From Clostridia bacterium (GTDB lineage: Bacteria; Bacillota; Clostridia; Oscillospirales; CAG-272), in assembly GCA_017461055.1 (NCBI GenBank), contig JAFTZI010000093.1, positions 1 to 44,335 on the forward strand: 44,335 nucleotides of DNA. Reading direction: 5' to 3'. Shown here one piece after another: positions 7,922 through 16,336 of the stretch. The first letter of the stretch is position 1; each line of letters begins with the position of its first letter. Made by a program: the position numbers and the translations under genes. The notes under the pieces are model-generated. The model did not search any database. It was not told the origin of the DNA and saw only the letters and a program-made list of their open reading frames with translations.

Positions 7922-9313
7922 ATGAAGAAAACAGAATTACAGGAACTAAAGAAAAAGCTTTTCTACAAAAAGGAAAACGTTTTTGATGTTCGCACAAAAA
8001 AGGATGAAAAGAGCCTTGAAAAGTATTCAAAGGGCTATATGAGCTTCCTTGACAACGCAAAAACCGAGCGCGAGGCGGTTAAGGAAGGAATAAAAATGCT
8101 TGAAGCAAACGGATTTGTTGCATACAGCATTGGCGACAAGATTGAAAAGGGCGGAAAATACTACTATAACAACCGTGATAAGAGCCTGTTTGCATTTACA
8201 GCAGGAACAGAGAGTATTGAAAAGGGTGTAAGAATTTGCGCAGCGCACATTGACTCTCCCCGTCTTGACCTAAAGCAGCACCCAATGTTTGAAAACGAGG
8301 GCTTTGCATATTTAAAGACACACTACTACGGCGGAATCAGAAAGTATCAGTGGGTTACAATTCCTCTTGCTCTTCACGGTGTTGTAACAAAGCTTGACGG
8401 TACAAATGTTGAAATCACCATAGGTGAGGATGAAAACGATCCAATCTTCTGCATTACCGACCTTTTACCGCACCTTGCAAGAGAGCAGTCACAAAAGCCT
8501 CTTGGTACAGCTCACACAGGTGAGGGACTTAACCTTTTGATAGGCTCACAGCCAATTGACGGTGACATTGATGAAAAGGTTAAATTCAATATGCTCAAGA
8601 TTTTGAATGATAAGTATGGTATTACAGAGAGCGACTTTGTAAGCGCTGAGCTTATTGCAACTCCTGCGGGCAAGGCAAGAGAGCTTGGTCTTGACCGTTC
8701 ATTTATTGCAGCATACGGACACGACGACAGAGTTTGCGCATATCCCGCGCTTACATCAATTATTGAATGTAAGGACAGCGAGCATACAGTTATGTGTATT
8801 CTTGCTGACAAGGAGGAAATCGGCTCTGAGGGTGTTAGCGGTATGAAGTGTCGCTTAATCGTTGACTTGATTGAGGAAATTGCTAAGTGCTTAGGCGGAA
8901 ATCCAAACGTAGTAAGAGCTAATTCTATGTGCTTGTCTGCTGACGTAAGCGCCGGCTATGACCCAATGTATCCTGAGGTGTTTGAAAAGAGAAACAGCGC
9001 AATCGTTAACTGCGGTGTTGTTATGAACAAGTATACAGGCGGCGGCGGAAAGAGCTCTACTAACGACGCAAGCGCAGAGTACGTTGGCTTTATAAGAAAA
9101 TTATTTGACGAAAACGGAATTACTTGGCAAACAGCCGAGCTTGGTAAGATAGACGTTGGCGGTGGCGGAACTGTGGCTATGTACATAGCTAACCAGAACA
9201 TTAATACCGTTGACTTAGGTGTGCCTGTTCTTTCAATGCACGCTCCCCTTGAGGTTATTGCAAAGAACGACCTATACGAAACACATAAGGCATTTGTTGC
9301 ATTTTGCAAATAA
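7922..9313 (+). CDS. apeB: M18-family zinc aminopeptidase
   Basis: A 463-aa cytoplasmic peptidase. Dimetal ligands are visible in order: CAAHIDSPRLDLK (His109, Asp111), GHDDRVCA, DKEEIGSEG (general base Glu and a metal Glu), SADVSAGYDP and LSMHAPLE. This is the aspartyl aminopeptidase family, which removes acidic or neutral N-terminal residues; the exact specificity is not readable. AAGGAG lies 7 bases before the ATG, and the aldolase gene follows 12 bases after the stop. Confidence 0.9.
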   Translation: MKKTELQELKKKLFYKKENVFDVRTKKDEKSLEKYSKGYMSFLDNAKTEREAVKEGIKMLEANGFVAYSIGDKIEKGGKYYYNNRDKSLFAFTAGTESIEKGVRICAAHIDSPRLDLKQHPMFENEGFAYLKTHYYGGIRKYQWVTIPLALHGVVTKLDGTNVEITIGEDENDPIFCITDLLPHLAREQSQKPLGTAHTGEGLNLLIGSQPIDGDIDEKVKFNMLKILNDKYGITESDFVSAELIATPAGKARELGLDRSFIAAYGHDDRVCAYPALTSIIECKDSEHTVMCILADKEEIGSEGVSGMKCRLIVDLIEEIAKCLGGNPNVVRANSMCLSADVSAGYDPMYPEVFEKRNSAIVNCGVVMNKYTGGGGKSSTNDASAEYVGFIRKLFDENGITWQTAELGKIDVGGGGTVAMYIANQNINTVDLGVPVLSMHAPLEVIAKNDLYETHKAFVAFCK

Positions 9314-9325
9314 GAGGTGAATAAA

Positions 9326-10291
9326 ATGAGTGACATTATAAAGCAATTACACGATTTTGGTCTTGTACCCGTTATAAAAATTACAGACGTAAATAACGCC
9401 CTTCCTTTAGCTAAGGCTTTAGCGGACGGCGGCCTTAACTGTGCTGAAATTACCTTCAGAACAGCTTGCGCTAAGGAGGCTATTGCTAAAATCACAAAGG
9501 AAATGCCCGATATGCTTGTTGGCGCAGGAACAATTTTAACTCCCGAGCAGGCAGACGAGGCAATTGAGGCAGGCTCTAAGTTTATTGTAAGCCCAGGCTT
9601 TAACCCACGCGTTGTTAAGCACTGTATTGAAAGAGGAGTTCCTGTTCTTCCGGGCTGTGCAACTCCATCTGAGGTTGAGCAGGCTATTGAAATGGGCTTA
9701 AGCGCAGTTAAGTTCTTCCCTGCTGAGGCTGCGGGCGGTATTAATATGATTAAGTCTATGGCAGCGCCGTATCAGCAAATTATGTTTATGCCAACAGGCG
9801 GCATTAATGAGGACAATATGCTTGACTATCTGTCATTCGGCAAGATAATTGCTTGCGGCGGCAGCTTTATGGTTAAGGATGCCTTGATTGACGCAGGCAA
9901 TTTTGAGGAAATCACTCGCCTTACAAGAAATGCAGTAATGAAAATGCTTGGCTTCAAGCTTGTTCACGTAGGCATTAACTGTGAGAGCAGCGATGAGGCT
10001 CAAAATGGCGCTAAGCTTATTTGCGCTATGTTCGGTCTTGACTGTAAGATTGGTAATTCATCTACCTTTGCAGGAAGCGAATTCGAGTTTATGCACTCAA
10101 AATATCTTGGCACACACGGACATATTGCAATTGCAACCAATTTCCCCGACAGAGCCAAGGCATACCTTGAGGGCATGGGAATTGAATTTAATGAGGAAAC
10201 TGCAAAATACGACGCAAAGGGCAATTTGACAGTTATCTATCTTAAGGGTGAGGTTTGCGGCTTTGCAATTCATCTTGTAAAAAAGAAATAA
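9326..10291 (+). CDS. eda: KHG/KDPG aldolase fused to a C-terminal VOC (glyoxalase-like) domain
   Basis: A 321-aa protein. GAGGTG at 9314-9319 favours the ATG at 9326; a GTG three codons upstream is part of that site. Residues 1-205 are a class I 2-keto-3-deoxy-6-phosphogluconate / 4-hydroxy-2-oxoglutarate aldolase: AEITFRT, VGAGTILTPEQ, SPGFNP, PVLPGCATPSE and AVKFFPAEAAGG with the Schiff-base Lys. Residues about 210-321 (FKLVHVGINCESSDEAQ... to GFAIHLVKKK) look like a vicinal-oxygen-chelate fold domain, more than 100 aa beyond the normal Eda length. No edd or sugar acid gene is adjacent. Aldolase firm; VOC call moderate. Confidence 0.85.
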   Translation: MSDIIKQLHDFGLVPVIKITDVNNALPLAKALADGGLNCAEITFRTACAKEAIAKITKEMPDMLVGAGTILTPEQADEAIEAGSKFIVSPGFNPRVVKHCIERGVPVLPGCATPSEVEQAIEMGLSAVKFFPAEAAGGINMIKSMAAPYQQIMFMPTGGINEDNMLDYLSFGKIIACGGSFMVKDALIDAGNFEEITRLTRNAVMKMLGFKLVHVGINCESSDEAQNGAKLICAMFGLDCKIGNSSTFAGSEFEFMHSKYLGTHGHIAIATNFPDRAKAYLEGMGIEFNEETAKYDAKGNLTVIYLKGEVCGFAIHLVKKK

Positions 10292-10300
10292 GGATTAACA

Positions 10301-11365
10301 ATGTTTAATAAATTAAGAGAAGCAGAGGAAAGATTTTCACAGCTTGAAAAAGAGCTTGCAAATCCCGAAACAGTCAGCAATCAACAGGAATTTACCAAGC
10401 TTATGAAGGAGTACAAAAATCTTACTCCTGTTATTGAAAAGTACCGTGAATACAAAAAGACACAATCCGATCTTGAAGGTGCGCGTGCGCTTATGGAGGA
10501 GGAAAGTGGCGAAATGTACGACCTTGCCCTTGAGGAATACAAGGAATGTAAGGACAGAATTGACGTAATTGAGGAGGAGCTTAAGTTTCTGCTCATACCA
10601 AAGGACCCTAATGATGATAAGAACGTAGTAGTTGAAATCAGAGCAGGTGCCGGCGGTGAGGAGGCTGCATTGTTTGCCTACGACCTTTACAGAATGTATT
10701 CTATGTACGCGCAGGCAAACGGCTTTAAATTTGAGCTTACAGGAGCTAACGAAACAGGCTTAAAGGGCTTTAAAGAGGTTACCTTTATGATATCGGGAGA
10801 GGGAGCTTATTCACGCTTCAAATTTGAAAGCGGTGTTCACAGAGTTCAAAGAGTTCCCGAAACCGAGGCGCAGGGCAGAGTACAAACATCAACAGCAACC
10901 GTTGCGGTTTTACCTGAGGCAGAGGATGTTGAGGTAGAGCTTAATATGGGTGATGTAGTTGTTGAAACCTGTAAATCAAGCGGTGCAGGCGGTCAGCACG
11001 TCAATAAAACAGAGAGCGCCATTCGTTTAATTCACAAGCCAACAGGAATTGTTGTTGAGTGTCAGGATGAACGCAGTCAGTTTAAAAACAAGGACAAGGC
11101 ATTCAAAATTTTAAGAACAAAGCTTTACGACATTAAGGTTCGTGAGCAAAATGATAAAATAGCATCAGAGAGAAAAAGTCAGGTAGGCACAGGCGATAGA
11201 AGTGAGAAAATAAGAACCTACAACTATCAGCAAAGTCGCGTAACCGACCATAGAATAGGCTATACAATCTATTCTCTTGAAGCATTTTTAAACGGTGACA
11301 TTGGAGAAATGCTTGATAAGCTTGCAACAGCTGATGCAGCCGAAAAATTAAAGGGTGGAATTTAA
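10301..11365 (+). CDS. prfA: Peptide chain release factor 1
   Basis: A 354-aa class-I release factor. GGQ (230-232, in SSGAGGQHVNKTESA) triggers peptidyl-tRNA hydrolysis, and P186-E-T188 in RVPETEAQGR is the PxT codon-reading tripeptide of RF1 (UAA/UAG), which excludes RF2. AAGGATT precedes the ATG. In many Firmicutes prmC follows prfA; here the Sua5-type gene follows directly, so the GGQ methyltransferase must be elsewhere or absent. Identification firm. Confidence 0.95.
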   Translation: MFNKLREAEERFSQLEKELANPETVSNQQEFTKLMKEYKNLTPVIEKYREYKKTQSDLEGARALMEEESGEMYDLALEEYKECKDRIDVIEEELKFLLIPKDPNDDKNVVVEIRAGAGGEEAALFAYDLYRMYSMYAQANGFKFELTGANETGLKGFKEVTFMISGEGAYSRFKFESGVHRVQRVPETEAQGRVQTSTATVAVLPEAEDVEVELNMGDVVVETCKSSGAGGQHVNKTESAIRLIHKPTGIVVECQDERSQFKNKDKAFKILRTKLYDIKVREQNDKIASERKSQVGTGDRSEKIRTYNYQQSRVTDHRIGYTIYSLEAFLNGDIGEMLDKLATADAAEKLKGGI

Positions 11366-11380
11366 GTAAAGGAAAAAAAG

Positions 11381-12427
11381 ATGGTAACAGAGGTTTTAGA
11401 GGTAGATAAGGACAGGAACGAAGCATTAAATAAGGCAGCCCTGCTTTTAAATAAGGGTGAGCTTGTTGCAATCCCTACGGAAACGGTGTACGGCTTGGGA
11501 GCGAATGCCTATGATAAGGACGCCTGTCTTAGTATATTCAAGGCAAAGGGCAGACCGAGTGACAATCCCTTAATTGTCCACATAGCCGAGCCTCAGGATG
11601 CCGAAAAAATCGCCTTTACCAACGACCTTTACTATAAATTAGCGCAAAGCTTTATGCCGGGACCTCTGACGGTAATTTTACCTAAAAAAGATATTATTCC
11701 AAGTGAGGTCACAGCAGGGCTTGACAGCGTTGCTATACGTTGCCCCATACACCCTGTGGCAAATGCGCTGATAAGAATAAGCGGCATACCTATTGCAGCG
11801 CCGAGTGCAAACAGCTCAGGTAAGCCAAGCCCCACAACAGCACAGCACGTTTATGACGATATGAACGGTAAAATCCCGCTTATTTTAGACGGTGGCGAGT
11901 GTGATGTGGGTGTTGAATCAACGGTTGTCAAAATTACAGAAAATGAAATTGTATTGCTCCGTCCGGGCGCTGTAACTGTGGAAATGCTTAAGGAAATTTG
12001 TCCTAATGTAAGCGTTGCAGGAGCAGTCAAGGAGGAATTACAGGCAGGACAAGTCCCCTTGTCCCCGGGTATGAAGTATAAGCATTATGCCCCACAGGCA
12101 AATCTTTACTTAATAGATGACCGTTACATAAATTTTGTTGAATTCACAAGCCAAAAGCAGAAAACCGAAAATTGTGCAATTATGTGCTACAATGAGGAAA
12201 TAGAGCTTTTAGAAAACAAAAACCTTTTACCTGTGGGTAACAAGGACGATATAAAAAAGCAGACACAAAGGCTTTTTATTATATTAAGAGAGGCGGATAA
12301 ATTGGGAGTAGAAACAATTTATGCGCACCTTCCAAGCGATGAAGGTGAGTCCCTGGCAATCTATAACAGAATGATACGTGCATGTGCGCATCGTGTATTA
12401 GGAGGTATAAATGGCAAAGGCGAATAA
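11381..12427 (+). CDS. tsaC: L-threonylcarbamoyladenylate synthase, Sua5 type
   Basis: A 348-aa protein that makes threonylcarbamoyl-AMP for the t6A modification of ANN-reading tRNAs. Residues about 10-210 are the YrdC/Sua5 catalytic domain: IPTETVYGLGANA, KGRPSDNPLIVHI, RCPIHPVA, APSANSSGKPSPT, VESTVVKI and LLRPGAVT. The extra 130 residues are the C-terminal Sua5 domain, so it is the long form (YwlC-like). Its end overlaps the topoisomerase start by 17 bases, and it carries that gene's AGGAGGT ribosome binding site. Confidence 0.92.
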   Translation: MVTEVLEVDKDRNEALNKAALLLNKGELVAIPTETVYGLGANAYDKDACLSIFKAKGRPSDNPLIVHIAEPQDAEKIAFTNDLYYKLAQSFMPGPLTVILPKKDIIPSEVTAGLDSVAIRCPIHPVANALIRISGIPIAAPSANSSGKPSPTTAQHVYDDMNGKIPLILDGGECDVGVESTVVKITENEIVLLRPGAVTVEMLKEICPNVSVAGAVKEELQAGQVPLSPGMKYKHYAPQANLYLIDDRYINFVEFTSQKQKTENCAIMCYNEEIELLENKNLLPVGNKDDIKKQTQRLFIILREADKLGVETIYAHLPSDEGESLAIYNRMIRACAHRVLGGINGKGE

Positions 12428-14654
12428 AAAGCAAATAAGAAAAGAAACCTACGTTGAAAGTGAGCCTATATATCAGCCAATTACGGAAACCATAGAGTCA
12501 AACTATATGCCTTACGCAGTCAGCGTAATGGTATCTCGTGCAATTCCCGAAATTGACGGATTTAAGCCCTCACACAGAAAGCTCCTTTATACAATGTATA
12601 AAATGGGCTTGATGACAGGGCATAGAACCAAGAGCGCTAACATAGTGGGCGAAACTATGAAGCTGAACCCTCACGGTGATATGGCAATCTATGAAACAAT
12701 GGTACGTCTAACACGAGGTAATGCGTCCCTGCTTCACCCGTTTGTTGACTCAAAGGGAAGCTTTGGTAAGCAATACAGTCGTGATATGGCTTTTGCCGCT
12801 TCCAGATATACAGAAGCAAAATTAGACCCGTTCTGCGCTGAAATATTCGGTGGCATTGACAAAAATGCAGTAGAAATGGTGGACAACTACGACAGTACTA
12901 TGAAGGAGCCAAGGCTCTTGCCAACATCCTTCCCTAATGTTCTTGTGTCCCCTAACTTAGGTATTGCGGTAGGTCTTGCATCATCAATATGCTCCTTTAA
13001 TTTAGGAGAGGTGTGCGATGCAACAATTGCAATTTTACGCTCACCCAGAATAGATACCGAAAAGCTTCTTGACATAGTATTAGCCCCCGACTTTCCGGGT
13101 GGCGGATCCGTTGTTTACGACCGTGAGCAAATGAAAAAGGTTTACGAAACAGGAAAAGGACCGGTAAAGCTGCGCGCTAAATACGTATATGATGAAAGCG
13201 CAAACTGTATTGAGGTAATTGAAATTCCTTATTCCACATCAATTGAAGCTATTAAGAAGGACATTCTTGATTTAGTAAAGGAGGGTAAGGTAAAGGAAAT
13301 CTCCGAGGTAAGAGACGAAATTGACAAGGATGGCTTTAAGCTTGCCATTGACTTGAAAAAAGGCTCTGATTACGACCAGGTAATGCAAAAGCTTTATAAG
13401 TTTACACCTCTTGAGGATAACTTTGCCTGCAACTTCAACGTGCTAATCGACGGAGTGCCGAAGCAGCTTGGCATTAAGGAAATCTTAGTTGAGTGGATTA
13501 GATTCAGAACAGGATGCTTAAAGCGTGAATTTTCCTTCGACCTTGATAAAAAGAAGGCAAAGCGCCACCTTTTAAGAGGAATGAGAAAAATTCTCCTTGA
13601 CATAGACAAGGCAATTAAAATTGTAAGAGAAACAGAAAACGACTGCGACGTTGTTCCAAACCTTATGGTTGGCTTTGACTTGGACAAAGACCAGGCAGAA
13701 TATATTGCAGAAATCAAATTGCGTCATTTGAACAGAGAGTACATAGCTCACAGAATCGAGGAAATCAAGTCCTTGGATGAGGAAATTGCCGAGCTTACCG
13801 ACCTTTTGTATGATGAAATCAAAATGAAGCAGTATATCATAAAGCAATTAACTGCCATTAAGAAAAAATACGGTCAGCCAAGAAAAACCGACATTATAGA
13901 GGCAACAGAAATAACAACCTTTGATAAGGAATTGTTAATTGAGGATTACCAGGCAAATCTATTCTTTACAAGAGATGGTTACCTTAAGAAAATTTCACAG
14001 CAATCCTTACGCGGAAACGCAGAGCAAAAGCTCAAGGAGGATGATGAAATTATTCTTGAGCGCGAGGTTAGCAATAAGGACGAGCTTATATTCTTTACCG
14101 ATAAGGCTCAGCTTTACTTTGCAAAAATGTCCGACTTTGAATTGACAAAGGCATCTGACATGGGTATATACGTACCGAAGAAGCTTAACTTCGACCCTGA
14201 TGAAAGAGTAGTTGCAATGCGCATTAACCCTGTATTTACCGAGGAAAACAGAGTAATATTCTTCTATGAAAACGGTAAGGCAGTAAGAATCCCTATGGAT
14301 CAATATGCCACACAGGGTAACAGGAAAAAGCTTAAAAAGGCATATTCCGATGTATCCCCGCTTGTTAGTGTTATGTTTGAGGAAAGCGATGATTATATTA
14401 TGCTTATTAACTCAGAATATAAGGCAATTTTAATAAGACCGTCGCTAATTCCGATTAAGACAACAAGAACCTCACAGGGAACAATTGTGTTTGCAATGAA
14501 CCTTAAGAAAAATCAAAAAATAACCCAAGTAATAAAAGATTATGAAGCAAAATATCCTGAGGCAAACTCTCATTACAGAAAGCTAAAAATTCCTGCAACG
14601 GGAGTTCTGATGCACGAAAAGGATATACGAGCTAAACAGATAAAGATAAAGTAA
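12411..14654 (+). CDS. parC: DNA topoisomerase IV / gyrase-type subunit A
   Basis: A 747-aa type IIA topoisomerase A subunit. The quinolone-resistance-determining region and winged helix are seen around residues 40-135 (AIPEIDGFKPSHRKLLYTM, NPHGDMAIYETMVRLT), with catalytic Tyr133 in AASRYTEAKL. A coiled-coil stretch lies near 430-500 and the C-terminal domain is short and lysine-rich. It has no complete GyrA-box that I can see, so a ParC-type decatenase is favoured over gyrase. The partner ATPase subunit, often adjacent, is not in the window. AGGAGGT sits 5-6 bases upstream of the ATG. Confidence 0.85.
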   Translation: MAKANKKQIRKETYVESEPIYQPITETIESNYMPYAVSVMVSRAIPEIDGFKPSHRKLLYTMYKMGLMTGHRTKSANIVGETMKLNPHGDMAIYETMVRLTRGNASLLHPFVDSKGSFGKQYSRDMAFAASRYTEAKLDPFCAEIFGGIDKNAVEMVDNYDSTMKEPRLLPTSFPNVLVSPNLGIAVGLASSICSFNLGEVCDATIAILRSPRIDTEKLLDIVLAPDFPGGGSVVYDREQMKKVYETGKGPVKLRAKYVYDESANCIEVIEIPYSTSIEAIKKDILDLVKEGKVKEISEVRDEIDKDGFKLAIDLKKGSDYDQVMQKLYKFTPLEDNFACNFNVLIDGVPKQLGIKEILVEWIRFRTGCLKREFSFDLDKKKAKRHLLRGMRKILLDIDKAIKIVRETENDCDVVPNLMVGFDLDKDQAEYIAEIKLRHLNREYIAHRIEEIKSLDEEIAELTDLLYDEIKMKQYIIKQLTAIKKKYGQPRKTDIIEATEITTFDKELLIEDYQANLFFTRDGYLKKISQQSLRGNAEQKLKEDDEIILEREVSNKDELIFFTDKAQLYFAKMSDFELTKASDMGIYVPKKLNFDPDERVVAMRINPVFTEENRVIFFYENGKAVRIPMDQYATQGNRKKLKKAYSDVSPLVSVMFEESDDYIMLINSEYKAILIRPSLIPIKTTRTSQGTIVFAMNLKKNQKITQVIKDYEAKYPEANSHYRKLKIPATGVLMHEKDIRAKQIKIK

Positions 14655-14670
14655 AAGGAGGGCAATAACA

Positions 14671-14841
14671 ATGGCAAATGAAAACAAGAACGAAAAGAAG
14701 CAGAAAACACCAAAGAGCAAAATTGCAGCAAGAGTAATAGTAATCATCCTTGCAATACTTATGGTAGCAAGCTCAGTAGGCTTAATCGTGTCCGGCTGTC
14801 AAGAGGCAGTACACGAGCACCAAGAAGAGCAGGACCACTAA
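14671..14841 (+). CDS. Small putative lipoprotein / membrane peptide (56 aa)
   Basis: A 56-aa reading frame with a strong ribosome binding site (AAAAGGAGGG, 6-7 bases before the ATG), 16 bases after parC and just ahead of a terminator, so it is very likely translated. Residues 1-20 are charged and Lys-rich, 21-40 form one hydrophobic helix ending in LIVSGC, which fits a lipobox with Cys43, and the tail QEAVHEHQEEQDH is acidic with three His. I recognise no family. Confidence 0.65.
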   Translation: MANENKNEKKQKTPKSKIAARVIVIILAILMVASSVGLIVSGCQEAVHEHQEEQDH

Positions 14842-14854
14842 TATATCAGCATAG

Positions 14855-14898
14855 AAAAATCGCATCTGAATTTTGGGTTGATTCAGATGCGATTTTTT
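14855..14898 (+). terminator. Terminator of the parC gene run
   Basis: A near-perfect stem of about 15 bp (ATCGCATCTGAAT with ATTCAGATGCGAT), loop of 9, then T6. Confidence 0.9.
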
Positions 14899-14916
14899 GT
14901 AAACATAAAATTGTAT

Positions 14917-14981
14917 GGGTCGACAGACAAGGCGGGCACAAGGTTGCCTTGCAATGAAATCGAGGCTCGCCTCGGTGAAAT
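14917..14981 (+). repeat. Dispersed repeat, copy 1
   Basis: Begins GGGTCGACAGACAAGG and ends with the hairpin GAGGCTCGCCTC then GGTGAAAT. It aligns with copy 2 at 15273-15338 with about ten to fifteen differences, several of them in loops. Confidence 0.7.
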
Positions 14982-15133
14982 CTGCTTATGCGAATGTGAT
15001 TAGTAACAAATGCGTATTTTAAGGCTACTTTGTAAAGGTGCCTCTTGTGGGTATGCCTTGCGCGGAGCTGTCAGCTTAGCTGACTGAGGGATTGTGGCAA
15101 GTCAATACAACGCTCGACCTTACGGCAAGCTTA

Positions 15134-15229
15134 TCAAAGATCCATTAGCTACGCTCAGGATGACAAAAGGAAGTGCGTACAATCGAAATTATACTGTCAT
15201 TCTGAGCAAGGCGAAGAATCTGCTTTGAC
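15134..15229. repeat. Inverted-repeat element with TGTCAT-C/T-CTGAGC arms
   Basis: The left arm (read on the minus strand) contains TGTCATCCTGAGCGTAGC and the right arm TGTCATTCTGAGCAAGGC, each ending in a GGATCT/GAATCT-like border and TCAAAG/CTTTGA. About 25 bp lie between the arms. The arm sequence is of a kind seen dispersed in many bacterial genomes. Confidence 0.65.
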
Positions 15230-15272
15230 TTGGGTCAAGGCTGATTGGTGTGTGCTTAAAACCCAATTTATA

Positions 15273-15391
15273 GGAGTCGACAGGCAAGCAGACACAAGGT
15301 CAGCTTGCAAAGAAATCGAGGCTATGCCTCGGTGAAATTCGACCAAGGTCGAGTGAAATGTTGCTAAAGCAACGTGAAATATTTAATTTCA
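15273..15391 (+). repeat. Dispersed repeat, copy 2, with a tandem hairpin tail
   Basis: Copy 2 (15273-15338) contains the hairpin GAGGCTATGCCTC. It runs on into TTCGACCAAGGTCGA, GTTGCTAAAGCAAC and GTGAAATATTTAATTTCAC, each a short palindrome, with TGAAAT between them. Confidence 0.65.
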
Positions 15392-15423
15392 CAAATTCGC
15401 CCTTGGAGAATTAATTTCATTGT

Positions 15424-16272
15424 CTAAGACAGAAAAAACGTAGCCCACAATGTGTAAACACCGTAGGAAAGGGTGTCAGGGTCTTCCTCGGAGGTAATAA
15501 CCTCGTAGCCCATTTCCTTTTTGCTCCACGACTCAATACGTTCATCTGTAATTCCGTAAATTTCTTTAAGGCGGGATGAAAGCTCAGTGTTTCTCATAAT
15601 TTCAAACGCCACCATATGCCCTAATTCGTGAAATAAAACCTCAATCAAGCGTTCAAAATCATCAAGAACCGCCTCGCGAATTAAAATTTTGTAATCCCAC
15701 AGAGCTAAGCCGTCCACCACCATTCCGTCAATGGTCAAATCTGGGTCGAATTCCAATTGAACCTCGGGAATCTGCAACACTGGACAGACCGCATTAATAA
15801 GATTTACACAGCGGCTTTTTCTTTCAAAAAGCGTAGCATCCTGCCAAGGACAATCTCCTAATTTTGTCAAATAATACTCTGCTAACAGCGCGCATTTCAT
15901 TTCAATTGATTTGTATTCGCTTTCATCATAGGCTTTATATGATAGAATTCTTTCACAAATTGGCAAGTTGCAAACATCATATATAGCCCCCTTATCGTTT
16001 TGCAACACAGCGCCCTTCCATAAGCTAAGCGCCTGTGGCAAAAACAAATCACCGCAACAGTTAAAGTACGTGCGAGCAAGCTCACACATTGACCAAGCAT
16101 CGCCTTGATTTGCCCCGCGGCTCAAAAGCATAATTTCAGCAGATAATTGATGCCCAAGCCCATCCTCGTCCTGCATAGTCCTTGCTATCACCCAATTATC
16201 TCTACCGTTACCCTCGTCGTGAAGCACCCTTTTCAAAAAAGGAATATGGGATTTTTTAAAAACTTTTTTCAT
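15424..16272 (-). CDS. Sel1-like/TPR N-terminus with HELGH zinc-metallopeptidase motif, function unknown
   Basis: A 282-aa protein. The ATG at 16272 has TGGAGAA upstream. Residues about 45-115 (GANQGDAWSMCELARTYF, LPQALSLWKGAVLQNDKGAIY) have the spacing of Sel1-like helical repeats. Residues about 215-235 carry VLFHELGHMVAFE, an HExxH zinc motif; the third ligand may be the Glu in KKEMGYEVITSEED about 45 residues later. There is no signal peptide, so it would act in the cytoplasm. Fold and motif suggest a metallopeptidase of unknown substrate. It may be cotranscribed with the two-TM protein gene 64 bases upstream. Confidence 0.6.
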   Translation of the reverse strand: MKKVFKKSHIPFLKRVLHDEGNGRDNWVIARTMQDEDGLGHQLSAEIMLLSRGANQGDAWSMCELARTYFNCCGDLFLPQALSLWKGAVLQNDKGAIYDVCNLPICERILSYKAYDESEYKSIEMKCALLAEYYLTKLGDCPWQDATLFERKSRCVNLINAVCPVLQIPEVQLEFDPDLTIDGMVVDGLALWDYKILIREAVLDDFERLIEVLFHELGHMVAFEIMRNTELSSRLKEIYGITDERIESWSKKEMGYEVITSEEDPDTLSYGVYTLWATFFLS

Positions 16273-16336
16273 ATGTATTCTCCAAAATTTTGGGCTGATT
16301 TAGATTAGATTTTTGTTTACAGGTAAGTACAAAAGA

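Larger units (their letters stand above)
14899..15423. repeat. Gene-free stretch made of several small palindromic repeats
   Basis: No credible coding frame. It holds two direct copies of a unit of about 65 bp (14917-14981 and 15273-15338) that both begin GTCGACAG and contain a hairpin plus GGTGAAAT; an inverted pair at about 15134-15229; a GGAGCTGTCAGC...GCTGACTGAGGGATTG palindrome near 15065-15093; and, after the second unit, a run of short hairpins separated by TGAAAT up to about 15391. These resemble dispersed repeats of Clostridia genomes, not a single gene or RNA. Confidence 0.7.
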
